Assembly: GCF_900187045.1 (NCBI RefSeq)
Contig: NZ_LT906453.1
Span: forward strand, 868,001-932,000
DNA: 64,000 bases
Reading direction: 5' to 3'
Source of the DNA: Dermatophilus congolensis
Lineage (GTDB): Bacteria; Actinomycetota; Actinomycetes; Actinomycetales; Dermatophilaceae
The notes under the pieces are model-generated. The model was not told the origin of the DNA. It did not search any database and saw nothing but the letters and a program-made list of their open reading frames with translations. The number at the start of each line of letters is the position of its first letter. The stretch's first letter is position 1. Below, one piece after another: positions 46,669 to 55,828 of the stretch. The translations under genes and the position numbers were made by a program.

Positions 46669-49600
46669 TTAGGCGAAGACATCAGAAACATATCGCTCGT
46701 GTTCCTGCTCCATTGAAGTTAGCCATTCCTGTGCCTCATCGATGGAGATGTTTTTCGCCTCGGCGCAAATACGTGCGCACACCTGACGAACCGCTGGCGC
46801 CATACGTTCACCGTCTCCACACACAAACAGGCTCGCACCGTCGTTGACCAGGTCGATAATGTCGTTGCGGTCGGCCCACATGCGATCTTGCACGTACCGC
46901 ATAGGTCCTTCAGGGCCTTCTTCGGGAGTGCGTGAGAAAGCCGGCCGGACATCAACAATTCCTTCTTGCTCCCAGGCCGCGAATTCCTCGGCATACAGCA
47001 AGTCGGTGTGAGGGCTGTGGCAGCCGAAAAAGAGCAATGCCGCAGCAGGTGTGACTCCTTCTTCTTGGGCTTGCAATGCGCGTTGCTGCACGAACCCGCG
47101 AAACGGCGCGATGCCTGTTCCGGTGCACGCCATGATCACAGGAGTTCTCACATCCTGGGGGAGGTTATTTGCCATGCTGCTGCTACGCACACTCACCGGG
47201 ATTCTGGCACCAGGGCGGGTGCCAGCCAGATACGAAGAAGCCACCCCGTGGTGCTGTCCACGCCCGGAACGAGCAGGTTCGGACAGGTGTGCGACAGTCA
47301 AAGTGACATGGTCACTGCTCCACAAAGGTGAAGAACTAATTGAGTACTGCCGGGTGCTCAACGGAGTGAGCATGCTCAAGAAACTCGATAGAGAAAGAGA
47401 AACCGAACGGAACTCCTCCAACAAATCCAGCACGGATCGACGTTTCTCCAGGATTTCCTGCTCATAGTTTTCTTCTTCAGCCAGGAAAAGCAGTTCTTTC
47501 TTTTCCGGTGGGCAAGAGCACGCATCAGCCAACTGGGTGATGTGGCGTCTGCTAGCGGGACGGGATAGCTCCACGTATTCAGCGAATAGTTCACCTGCCG
47601 AAATAGGTTCGCCCAAGGGAAGCTTGGTGGAGATTTCTTCGCTTGATTCGATAAGTAGCCGGGTGTCATAGGCAAGGTCGAACCGGTTGAGAACACGATC
47701 TACCACCGGAGCAGGGTTCAATGGCAAAACAACCAGGTAGTCGCCAGTGTGGTACTCCACCCCGGCAGGTAGCGCGATCTCTAGATGGCGTTTACTGCGG
47801 CCACCGGGCTGGGAGGTGTCGACAAGTTCTCGGTTGGCGACGACTGTGCCAAAACCCAGCTCCGAAGAAGCGAGGATGGGGCTACGTCCCTCACCCAAAA
47901 CTTCGACATGTACTCCCGCGTTGACGGTGTCTGGTGCGGGGGTGGCAACTCCTAGCTCGTGACCGATAGCGGGCCACAGCGACTCCTGCCAGGTTTCGAA
48001 GTCACCGAAGAAGTCACCCTTGACGTTAGCTTCACCGCGTTCGAGTAGCCGTTGCGCGCCAGCTGCCTGCAAGCCTTGGTCAATAACAGTAGGGATGCGT
48101 TGATAGGTGCGAGCCCAGTCAGTGTTACCGCAACCGAACACAGCGAAACGCACTCCACGCAGAGAATCCGGGGCTTGCTCGCCTAGCCAGTTCACAAAAC
48201 GGCGGGCATTGTCTGGTGGTTGTCCTTCGTAGGAGGCGGTGACGATGAGGGTTGCGCCGTCGCGGCAGAGATTATCGATGCCCTCATCGAGAGACTGAAC
48301 AGTGGGGGAGTAGCCCAGGGTTTTCGCTTTTCCAGCGATGGTGTTCGCGAAGGCCTCGCAGGTGCCGGCGTTGGAGCCGAAAAGGATCTGCACGGGGGTG
48401 CCATGTGCCTCAGCGGCAGTTTCGGGCGCGGTTTCGGCAGTGTTTTTTGCTGCGTTGGTGCTGCGAGCTGCGCCGACACCTTCGCGGCGACGCAGCCGCA
48501 CGAACAGGCCATCAGGTTTGAGAGTGAGTGTTTCTTTAATTTTTAGTGTGTAGGTGGGGTCAGACCAGTCGATCTCGAACCGCTGCAGAAGAAGAGCAAG
48601 AACGAGCTGTGCCTCTTGGAGGGCGAAAGCACGGCCCAGGCAGGAGCGTTGTCCGTTGCCGAAAGGTTTCCACGCATTGGCGGGGATATCTTTGGCGCGT
48701 TCGTAGGAGAACCTGTCTGGGTCGAACCGTTCGGGGTCTTCCCACACTGCGGGGTCACGGTGCAGCGACGGGGTGAGAACCATCGCTGTCTCCTCGGGAT
48801 GTATCTGGAACTTGCCTCCCAGCAGAGTGGTTTCGTACGGGTGGAGGGCAAAGGCGGGTGCGGTGGGCCATAGGCGCAGTGTTTCGCGCAGGATTTGGTC
48901 CAGGTAGCCCAGCTGGCTGAGGTCTTCATATGTGGGGAATCTTCCCTGCAGCACGGTATCGACTAGTTCGCGTGCAGTGGCCATCACCTGCGGGTTACGC
49001 AGCAACTCGTACACAGTGAAGCTGAGTAGCCCGGAGGTGGTTTCGTGGCCAGCGATCAGGAACGTCACCATTTGGTAGCGGACGTTCTCGTCAGAGAGCC
49101 CTTCACCTGTTTGTGGATCGCGGGCTTTGAGCATGGTGTCGAGGATGTCGCTGTTGCCGTTGGGTAGGGGAGTGGCCTGCCGTTGAGTGATGAGCTTGCC
49201 AGCGATTTCTTTCATGACGCGGATGTTTTCGGCGTATCGGCGCTGGTGAACCACCATGAGGCGGTTCTGCAGAGGAATGCGGCGGTTCTGCTGCCCGGAT
49301 TCGTTGAGTGCTTCCACCATCGCGTTCACGAAGGGGTGCAAGGAATCGGAGTAGAAAGAGTTAAACCGGTAGCTAAATGAGCACAAGGCGATCGTGTCTA
49401 GGGTCAGCCTGATGAAATCGTTAACAACGTCGATATCGGCGTCCGGGCCGAGCCTCTCCCATTTCAGCATGAGTTGTTCAGCGATGTCGCTCATGCCGTC
49501 AAACATTCCGCGTAGCGCTAAAGGTGAGAAAGCGGGCATGAGGATTCGGTGAGCTCTGCCCCAGTTTTCTTCTCCGGTATATGCAGTGAAAAGGCCATCT

Positions 49601-49851
49601 CCGGCGAAAGAGCGAATATTTTCTAGTGAGCCATGTACACGTTTATCGAAACGGGACTCATCGCAAAGTTCATCGGCGAGTTTAAGTGAGGAAACAAAAT
49701 ACACCGCTGGTCTTCCGGGAAACTGGTGGCGGAATATTTCCCCATACTTTTTGGCCAGCTCCATGCTCACTTGAATTGGTCGTTCGGGATCCAGGGCGTG
49801 CAAAGTGCCGACGACGGGGCGGATTTCAGGCCCGGGGACGGTGGTGGTCAT
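46669..49851 (-). CDS. Self-sufficient P450-reductase fusion (CYP102 type)
   Basis: A 1060-residue fusion close in size to P450 BM3 (1049). P450 part: oxygen-binding AGHETTSG near residue 266 and heme loop FGNGQRSCLGRA with the Cys near 402. Then a linker with Ala/Thr/Glu, a flavodoxin FMN domain from QILFGSNAGTCEAF (near 490), and an FAD/NADPH reductase part with RQYSISSSPL, CTGTGIAPFRGF and FGCHSPHTD. It takes electrons from NADPH by itself; family members hydroxylate fatty acids below the terminus. The ATG at 49851 has GAGAGGAAG upstream; the frame opens at 50001. Confidence 0.92.
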   Translation of the reverse strand: MTTTVPGPEIRPVVGTLHALDPERPIQVSMELAKKYGEIFRHQFPGRPAVYFVSSLKLADELCDESRFDKRVHGSLENIRSFAGDGLFTAYTGEENWGRAHRILMPAFSPLALRGMFDGMSDIAEQLMLKWERLGPDADIDVVNDFIRLTLDTIALCSFSYRFNSFYSDSLHPFVNAMVEALNESGQQNRRIPLQNRLMVVHQRRYAENIRVMKEIAGKLITQRQATPLPNGNSDILDTMLKARDPQTGEGLSDENVRYQMVTFLIAGHETTSGLLSFTVYELLRNPQVMATARELVDTVLQGRFPTYEDLSQLGYLDQILRETLRLWPTAPAFALHPYETTLLGGKFQIHPEETAMVLTPSLHRDPAVWEDPERFDPDRFSYERAKDIPANAWKPFGNGQRSCLGRAFALQEAQLVLALLLQRFEIDWSDPTYTLKIKETLTLKPDGLFVRLRRREGVGAARSTNAAKNTAETAPETAAEAHGTPVQILFGSNAGTCEAFANTIAGKAKTLGYSPTVQSLDEGIDNLCRDGATLIVTASYEGQPPDNARRFVNWLGEQAPDSLRGVRFAVFGCGNTDWARTYQRIPTVIDQGLQAAGAQRLLERGEANVKGDFFGDFETWQESLWPAIGHELGVATPAPDTVNAGVHVEVLGEGRSPILASSELGFGTVVANRELVDTSQPGGRSKRHLEIALPAGVEYHTGDYLVVLPLNPAPVVDRVLNRFDLAYDTRLLIESSEEISTKLPLGEPISAGELFAEYVELSRPASRRHITQLADACSCPPEKKELLFLAEEENYEQEILEKRRSVLDLLEEFRSVSLSLSSFLSMLTPLSTRQYSISSSPLWSSDHVTLTVAHLSEPARSGRGQHHGVASSYLAGTRPGARIPVSVRSSSMANNLPQDVRTPVIMACTGTGIAPFRGFVQQRALQAQEEGVTPAAALLFFGCHSPHTDLLYAEEFAAWEQEGIVDVRPAFSRTPEEGPEGPMRYVQDRMWADRNDIIDLVNDGASLFVCGDGERMAPAVRQVCARICAEAKNISIDEAQEWLTSMEQEHERYVSDVFA

Positions 49852-50311
49852 GGAGCTTCCTCTCACATGTCGGAGTCGCTCGAAGGTGAACAACCTTGAA
49901 GCATCGGTATCTACAGAGACGCTGAGCGATTCGCGCGGGCACAACGGTGTGCATAGCAAGCTGCGGTATTGCTTTGCTGCAGTGCGTGATGCGTGCATCA
50001 ACTGCGGTGGTTCGCTGCAGGAGCCGGATGAAGAGCAAAAGCCCGGGGAGTACTTCGATGCCGACTGTGTAGCCGCAAGGTGATTTCACTTCTCTCCTGC
50101 GGCCTGGTGTTGTCAATATGTTCGTATCGTAGTGGTGAGAAGATCTGTCGCTGCGGTATGGCACGCCCAGAGACGGTGCGGGGTTGAGGTGCAAGAAACC
50201 TGTAGTTACGAGGAAGTTTTCGGGTGATTCAGTGGCGCCGCTCGCCATCCTGATCCTTTTGCTGAAGGAAAATTGTGACTGGTTCTTCTTTATAAGAAAA
50301 GGTTTTACGTG
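49852..50311. other. Intergenic region upstream of the P450 gene
   Basis: About 460 bases between divergent genes. Short frames on both strands lack ribosome sites. It should contain the P450 promoter; no palindromic operator of note was found by eye. Confidence 0.5.
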
Positions 50312-50581
50312 ATGAGTAAATATGTTCCTTGGGTGCGAGCTTCAGTACCGTGGATTTTTTTGACCGTGGGCTTGTATGTGTGGTTCGGAACGCAAGAGCA
50401 GCTGATGGGAATAATGTTTTTCCTCGTTGGCCTCATGTCGTGGTCAGAAAAAGAAACAGTGGGTAACCCCGCGGGTATATCTGGGGAGATTCCCGACGCC
50501 GCTGACATTAAGAGCTACCGAGCTGAACACCCCGGTGCCACGATCACAGATGCCATCCGGGCCCTGCAAGCATGTCAATGA
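50312..50581 (+). CDS. Small membrane protein
   Basis: An 89-residue protein with two close hydrophobic helices (about 9-25 and 30-43) and a cytoplasmic tail with YRAEHPGATITDAIRALQ. A GTG and an ATG stand side by side (50309, 50312); AGG lies upstream. Family not recognised. Confidence 0.6.
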   Translation: MSKYVPWVRASVPWIFLTVGLYVWFGTQEQLMGIMFFLVGLMSWSEKETVGNPAGISGEIPDAADIKSYRAEHPGATITDAIRALQACQ

Positions 50582-50676
50582 TGCGTGAGTAAGTTGCGCG
50601 CCCGCCCGGCAACGGGTGGCGGGGCATAGCCATCGATCTCAGGGCTTTGAGCGCATTATCTGATTAGAAAACCAAA

Positions 50677-50714
50677 AAACCTCCAGGTCGAGACGAAGTC
50701 TGACCTGGAGGTTT
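50677..50714 (-). terminator. tRNA-Lys terminator
   Basis: A 13-bp perfect stem (50677-50689 with 50702-50714) just past the 3' end of the tRNA, with TTTTTT following on the minus strand. Confidence 0.88.
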
Positions 50715-50718
50715 GTTG

Positions 50719-50791
50719 TGGGCCCCGTCGGGCTCGAACCGACGACCAGCGGATTAAAAGTCCGATGCTCTGCCAACTGAGCTAGAGGCCC
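50719..50791 (-). tRNA. tRNA-Lys (TTT anticodon)
   Basis: A 73-nt cloverleaf on the minus strand: acceptor GGGCCTC pairs with GGGGCCC (one G-U), D-arm AGCTCAGTTGGCAGAGC, anticodon loop ACTTTTAAT with TTT, and T-arm GGTTCGAGCC. The discriminator is A and no CCA is encoded. A terminator follows. Confidence 0.95.
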
Positions 50792-50981
50792 GAAGCGCTT
50801 GAAGCCTTGCGCTGCGTGAACAGTGTAAGACGACGCTTCAGAACGCCACAAAGTGGAAGTTCCACACGTACCGTACAACTTTTCACCCGCAGAAAGCACA
50901 TCGGGTATCCACAGGGTGGTCAGCGCCTCGCGAAATAGTCGCGTGAAGCGTCAAAAAAGTGGCCCCACCCAATCTGTTAAT

Positions 50982-50994
50982 GATAATGATTATC
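50982..50994. promoter_or_regulatory. Fur/Zur-type operator
   Basis: The perfect palindrome gataat-g-attatc, within tgataatgattatcg, matches the Fur-family core and 14 of 15 bases of the actinobacterial Zur pattern TGATAATGATTATCA as remembered. It is 44 bases before the importer gene at 51038. In Actinobacteria iron is mostly under IdeR, so Zur is the more likely regulator. Confidence 0.65.
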
Positions 50995-51037
50995 GAAGTC
51001 TCTGCCAGGAGGGACCAGGACACCCGGAAGGAACCCA

Positions 51038-52075
51038 GTGCCACCCACCACTCGACACCACACCCTACCGTGGTGCCTAGTCCTCACCGCCATCCTCATC
51101 ACCGCCATCCTCGTCTCCACCGCAAACGGGCCCCTCGCCGTCCCACCCCTGGACGCCGCCCGCATCGTCATCGGACACCTCGTCCCCAACATGCCCTGGA
51201 TGAGCGACGGAAGCATCACCCCCGCCCAAGACCAAGTCGTCTGGACCTTTCGGCTACCCCGCACCCTCCTCGCTGCCCTCACCGGCGCATCCCTAGCCCT
51301 GGCCGGCGTCATCCTCCAAGTCACCGTCCGCAACCCCCTCGCCGAGCCCTACATCCTGGGCATCTCCTCCGGCGCAGGCCTAGGCGCAGTCCTAGCCATC
51401 GTCACCGGCAGCACCGCCATCACCGGCCTAGCCCTCAACACCGCCGCCTTCGCCAGCGCCGCCCTGACCATCGCAGTCCTGTACTACCTCGCCCAAAAAC
51501 GCGGCATCATCGCCCCCGCCCGCCTCATCCTCGCCGGCGTCGCCCTCGGCTCACTACTCTCAGCCCTCACCAACTTCCTCATCACCACCACCGACGCCCA
51601 AAACATCTACAGCATCCTGCACTTCCTCCTCGGATCAGTCTCCGCAGCCAGCTGGCAAACCCTGCCCGCCACCGCAGCAGTACTAGCCATCGCCCTGATC
51701 GTCGTCGGCACCCGAACCCGCGCCATGAACGCCCTCACCACCGGCGACGAAACAGCCACAGCACTAGGCGTCAACGTCCCCCACCTACGCCGCCTCCTCC
51801 TAGCCATCACCGCCCTCCTCACCGGCGCCACCGTCGCCGTCGCCGGCGGAATCGGCTTCGTCGGGCTCATCATCCCCCACACCACCCGCATGCTCATCGG
51901 CGCCGACCACCGCCGCGTCATCCCCATCGCCACCCTCCTAGGAGCCACCTTCCTCACCCTCTGCGACCTCGCAGCACGCACCCTGTTCCAACCCATCGAA
52001 ATCCCCATCGGAATCCTCACCGCCGTCACCGGCGCACCCTTCTTCCTCTGGCTCATGCGACACAAAGACATCTGA
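51038..52075 (+). CDS. FecCD-family ABC permease
   Basis: A 345-residue permease with about nine helices. TFRLPRTLLAALTGASLALAG, VRNPLAEPYILGISSGAGLG and the late GGIGFVGLIIPHTTR are hallmarks of FecCD/BtuC permeases. GTG start with GGAAGGA upstream. The ATPase gene follows after four bases. A Fur/Zur-like site upstream suggests repression by metal. Substrate could be a metal-chelate, cobalamin or another large cofactor; F420-precursor-type transporters have the same composition. Confidence 0.92.
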   Translation: MPPTTRHHTLPWCLVLTAILITAILVSTANGPLAVPPLDAARIVIGHLVPNMPWMSDGSITPAQDQVVWTFRLPRTLLAALTGASLALAGVILQVTVRNPLAEPYILGISSGAGLGAVLAIVTGSTAITGLALNTAAFASAALTIAVLYYLAQKRGIIAPARLILAGVALGSLLSALTNFLITTTDAQNIYSILHFLLGSVSAASWQTLPATAAVLAIALIVVGTRTRAMNALTTGDETATALGVNVPHLRRLLLAITALLTGATVAVAGGIGFVGLIIPHTTRMLIGADHRRVIPIATLLGATFLTLCDLAARTLFQPIEIPIGILTAVTGAPFFLWLMRHKDI

Positions 52076-52079
52076 AACC

Positions 52080-52883
52080 ATGGACCTCACATTCCACGAC
52101 CTACGCGTCGACCTCGGCGGCCACACCATCGTCAACAACGCCACCTTCACCGTCCCCACCGGCACCACCGTCGCCCTCCTAGGCGCCAACGGCTCCGGAA
52201 AATCCACCCTCCTACGCACCGCCTACCGCGTACACCACCCCACCAGCGGCCACATCACCGTCAACGGCGACAACATCCACAGCCTCACCTCCATCGAAGC
52301 TGCCCGACGCATCGCCGTCATGACCCAAGAAACCGGCACCGACTTCCCCCTCACCGGAATCGAAGTCGTCCTCCTAGGCCGCGTACCCCACCAACGCGGA
52401 TTCGGTGCAGACTCACCACAAGACCTCGAAATCGCCCACACCGCCCTACGCGACGTCGGCGCACCCCACCTGGCCAACCGCACCTTCGCCGCCCTATCCG
52501 GAGGCGAAAAACAACGCATCCTCCTGGCCCGCGCACTCACCCAACAAACCCCCGTCCTCCTCCTCGACGAACCCACCAACCACGCCGACCTCGGCTTCCA
52601 ACACGACCTACTCCACATCGTCACCAGCCGCGGAGCCACCGTTCTGGCCGCCCTCCACGACGTCAACCTCGCCCTGACCTACACCCAACGCGCCGTCGTC
52701 ATCCACAACGGCACCGTCCTAGCCGAAGGCCCCACCGAAACCACACTCACCACCGAGCTCATCGACCACGTGCTCGGCATCGAATCAGTAGCCCTCACAG
52801 ACCCCCGAGGCGGCACCGTCCTCTCATTCCGTCGCCGCGTCACCCAACCATCCCCCCACAACACAGACAGGAACCACACATGA
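52080..52883 (+). CDS. FecE-type ABC transporter ATPase
   Basis: A 267-residue ATPase. Walker A GANGSGKSTLLR, signature LSGGEKQRILLARAL and Walker B VLLLDEPTNHADL are intact. It pairs with the permease upstream and the binding protein downstream, whose ATG overlaps its stop region by four bases. Very C-rich coding sequence. Confidence 0.93.
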   Translation: MDLTFHDLRVDLGGHTIVNNATFTVPTGTTVALLGANGSGKSTLLRTAYRVHHPTSGHITVNGDNIHSLTSIEAARRIAVMTQETGTDFPLTGIEVVLLGRVPHQRGFGADSPQDLEIAHTALRDVGAPHLANRTFAALSGGEKQRILLARALTQQTPVLLLDEPTNHADLGFQHDLLHIVTSRGATVLAALHDVNLALTYTQRAVVIHNGTVLAEGPTETTLTTELIDHVLGIESVALTDPRGGTVLSFRRRVTQPSPHNTDRNHT

Positions 52884-53878
52884 AAAACCGTGCCCTCGCC
52901 GCCACCGCAGCGGCAGCCCTCATCGGCTCACTCACCCTCACCGCCTGCGGCCAAGGAGTCAGCAACTCTTCCGCCAGCAACGGCAACGGCAACGCCGCCC
53001 AAATCACCAACTGCGGTAAAGCACGCACCTACCCCGCAAACCCAGAACGCATCGTCGCCCTCAACCCAGGCCAAGGCGACCTCATCGCCCGCCTCGGCGC
53101 AGCCGAGCGCGTCACCGCCATCGCCCAAACCAACGGCGCCCCCATCCCAACCAGCCTCACCGCCAACGGACACAAACCCACAGTCCTGTCCGACAGCGCC
53201 CCACCCACCAAAGAACAACTACTAGGCACCCAGCCACAACTCGTTCTCTCACCCACCACCTACGAATTCACCGCCGAAAAGGGCTACGCCACCGAAGACC
53301 AACTCCGCCAAGCAGGCGCCGAGGTCTACATCGCCGCAGCCGGATGCCTCGACCGCCGCGGCAAAGCCGACGTCGCTGACCTGCTCACCGACATCGACGC
53401 CCTCGGCAAAATCCTCGGCAAAGACAAAGAAGCCCAAGACCTCCACAACAAAGCCCAAGGCATCCTCACCGCCGCCACAGAACGCGCCAAAGACCAAACC
53501 AAACCCAAAGTCGCCCAACTATTCATCGAAGGCGACACCATCTCCGCCATCGGTGGCGGCGTAGAACACTCCATGGTCGCCGCAGCCGGAGGAGACAACG
53601 TCTTCAACCCCGACGACCCCGCCTTCGCCAAATTCTTTGCCGCAGAAATCTCCCGCGAAACACTCGTCGACAAAAACCCCGAAGTCATCGTCTTCTCCTC
53701 CACCGGAAAAGACCACGAAAAACGCACCCGCGAATGGCTCGCCAAAAACTTCGCCAACGTCGAAGCCGTCAAAAACGACCGCATCGTCGCCCTGCCAGCC
53801 TCCGAACTCCTCCCCGGAACCTGGGGCAACCTCGAGGCCGTCACCAGCATGAACGAAGCCTTCTACCCCGCGAAATAA
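52880..53878 (+). CDS. Substrate-binding lipoprotein of FecCD-type importer
   Basis: A 332-residue helical-backbone binding protein. Signal peptide with lipobox LTAC, then a short linker and the PERIVALNPGQGDLIARLGA motif of the FepB/BtuF fold. Mature Cys residues occur at ITNCGKA and AAGCLDRRG and may form a disulfide. Sequence is unlike the second binding protein at 56970, so the two importers probably have different substrates. A 21-bp hairpin ends the operon. Confidence 0.9.
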   Translation: MKNRALAATAAAALIGSLTLTACGQGVSNSSASNGNGNAAQITNCGKARTYPANPERIVALNPGQGDLIARLGAAERVTAIAQTNGAPIPTSLTANGHKPTVLSDSAPPTKEQLLGTQPQLVLSPTTYEFTAEKGYATEDQLRQAGAEVYIAAAGCLDRRGKADVADLLTDIDALGKILGKDKEAQDLHNKAQGILTAATERAKDQTKPKVAQLFIEGDTISAIGGGVEHSMVAAAGGDNVFNPDDPAFAKFFAAEISRETLVDKNPEVIVFSSTGKDHEKRTREWLAKNFANVEAVKNDRIVALPASELLPGTWGNLEAVTSMNEAFYPAK

Positions 53879-53894
53879 CCACCACACCCCACTA

Positions 53895-53938
53895 AAACCG
53901 TGTGAGCCCCCTCCATCTGGAGGGGGCTCACACGGTTT
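53895..53938. terminator. 21-bp perfect hairpin between two importer operons
   Basis: Arms 53895-53915 and 53918-53938 are perfect complements, two bases apart. It runs into the stop codon of the minus-strand ATPase gene at 53937 and ends both operons. Confidence 0.88.
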
Positions 53939-54770
53939 ACGACGGCTCAGACGGGATCACTAAAGGAGTGCCTGTAACCGGTGAAGGAACCACCACCACA
54001 GGCAACCCAAACACCTCTTCCACCACATCGGGAGTGATCACCTCAGCTGCAGAACCTGCAGCAATAATCCGTCCTTGACGCATAGCCACGAGATGATCGG
54101 CATAACGAGCAGCTTGATTCAGCTCATGCAGAACCATTACAATGGTACGTCCTTTTTCACGATTAAGACGAGAAATCAAACGCAGGACATCAACCTGGTG
54201 CGCTAAATCCAGATACGTAGTCGGCTCATCAAGAAGAACGATTGGACTGTCCTGAGCCAAAGTCATTGCGATCCAAACCCGCTGACGCTGACCACCTGAA
54301 AGCTCATCCACAGACCTGTCAGCAAGCTCCTCTGTGCCCGTAGCATGCAACGCTTCGTCAACCATTTGCTCATCAGCAGCAGACCATTGTCGCCACCAGC
54401 GTTGATGCGGAGTGCGGCCACGCCCAACCAGCTCACGAACCGTAATACCCTCCGGAGCCTGCGGCGATTGTGGAAGTAAAGACAAACGCAACGCCATATC
54501 GCGCGCACTCAACTGAGTTACGTTCTCATCCCCGAGAAACACCGCACCCTTCTCCGGGCGAAGCAGCCGCGCCAAAGCACGTAAAAGCGTTGACTTTCCA
54601 CACGCGTTAGGCCCCACCAACACAGTGATTTTCCCTGGGGGAACGATCACCTCAAGATCTTCAGAAACAACCGGGCCGCCATATGACAGCCTCAACCCAT
54701 GAGCCCGTAACGCCACCGCTACTTCAGAATCTTCTGCAACACCGGACTCCGGATGGACGCCTATGACCAT
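53937..54770 (-). CDS. Siderophore ABC transporter ATPase
   Basis: A 277-residue ATPase close to FepC/FhuC: Walker A GPNACGKSTLLR (Ala-Cys instead of the more usual Gly-Ser/Ala), signature LSGGQRQRVWIAMTLAQ, Walker B IVLLDEPTTYLDL. It is the last gene of a three-gene minus-strand operon, two bases after the second permease gene. Ordinary codon use, unlike the neighbouring plus-strand operon. Confidence 0.93.
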   Translation of the reverse strand: MVIGVHPESGVAEDSEVAVALRAHGLRLSYGGPVVSEDLEVIVPPGKITVLVGPNACGKSTLLRALARLLRPEKGAVFLGDENVTQLSARDMALRLSLLPQSPQAPEGITVRELVGRGRTPHQRWWRQWSAADEQMVDEALHATGTEELADRSVDELSGGQRQRVWIAMTLAQDSPIVLLDEPTTYLDLAHQVDVLRLISRLNREKGRTIVMVLHELNQAARYADHLVAMRQGRIIAAGSAAEVITPDVVEEVFGLPVVVVPSPVTGTPLVIPSEPS

Positions 54771-54772
54771 TT

Positions 54773-55828
54773 TTAACCTCCACTACCAGCCCGGTTGGCC
54801 ATCGCAAGCATCAATAACAAATACGGGGCTCCCAGGACTCCCGTAACAATTCCCACCGGAAGCTCAATCGGAGCAGCGACAGTCCGACCACATAGATCGG
54901 CCAAGGACAATAAAAGCGCGCCGAGAATTCCACTAGACAGCAGTGGAATGCCTGGTCTTCCAGTCAAACGCCGAGCTATCTGAGGTGCACATAACGCCAC
55001 AAACCCGACTGGGCCACACACCGCAGTCGCCATCGCAGTCAACACCGTTGCAGCAAGCAACAAAACAGCCCGAACTCGATGAAGCGGCATACCTAAAGAA
55101 CAAGCAGTGTCTTCATCATGCGAAAGCATCCGATAAGGACGAGCCAACGCACACAACAACGGAACACACACAACCAAGGCTGAAAGAATCCACAGCACGT
55201 GCACAGCCGAACGGCCATTAAGGCTGCCAACCAACCAAACCATCGCGCGTGAAGCCTCAGTGATGTCCGCCCGGGCCAGCATCCACCGCGTTAACGCTGC
55301 CAACGCCCCGCTCATTGCCAGCCCCACCAAAACGAAACGGTAGCCACTTACCGAGCCGCTGCGCGAAGCGCACAGATGAATCACACCTGCAGCAATCACC
55401 CCGCCTACCAGCGCCCCCCATGGCACCACCCCCACTGAAGCAGCAGCTGCGGAGGTAAAACCACCAAAAAGAATGGTTGCAACTGCCCCTGCCCCTGCCC
55501 CTGCAGAGATACCAATGAGGTCAGGGCTTGCCAAAGGATTACGCGTCACAGTCTGGAACACGGCTCCCGCAAACCCGAACGCAGCTCCTGCGAAAATGGC
55601 AACCAACGCCCGAGGCAATCGCAGTTCCCGAATAATCAACCCTGCACTAGCGTCGCTGGGCAAACCCACCAACTCACGAAGAGCAGTCCCAAAAACGATG
55701 GGTACCGTGCCAAGCATCACCGAGCCGATAACGGCTAAGAAACACCCGAGAACAAGAATGCTGACAACAACCAACACTCGAGGGCGGAACTCAAAACCAA
55801 TAGGCCCCAGCGTGATTCCGTGCCTCAC
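54773..55828 (-). CDS. FecCD-family permease, second subunit
   Basis: A 351-residue permease with about nine helices. LRLPRALVAIFAGAAFGFAGAVFQ and TRNPLASPDLIGISAGAGAGA (quoted in part) are family motifs. GTG start overlapping the stop of the previous permease as GTGA. With its partner it forms a heterodimeric channel of the FepD/FepG type, which is usual for siderophore import. Confidence 0.92.
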   Translation of the reverse strand: MRHGITLGPIGFEFRPRVLVVVSILVLGCFLAVIGSVMLGTVPIVFGTALRELVGLPSDASAGLIIRELRLPRALVAIFAGAAFGFAGAVFQTVTRNPLASPDLIGISAGAGAGAVATILFGGFTSAAAASVGVVPWGALVGGVIAAGVIHLCASRSGSVSGYRFVLVGLAMSGALAALTRWMLARADITEASRAMVWLVGSLNGRSAVHVLWILSALVVCVPLLCALARPYRMLSHDEDTACSLGMPLHRVRAVLLLAATVLTAMATAVCGPVGFVALCAPQIARRLTGRPGIPLLSSGILGALLLSLADLCGRTVAAPIELPVGIVTGVLGAPYLLLMLAMANRAGSGG

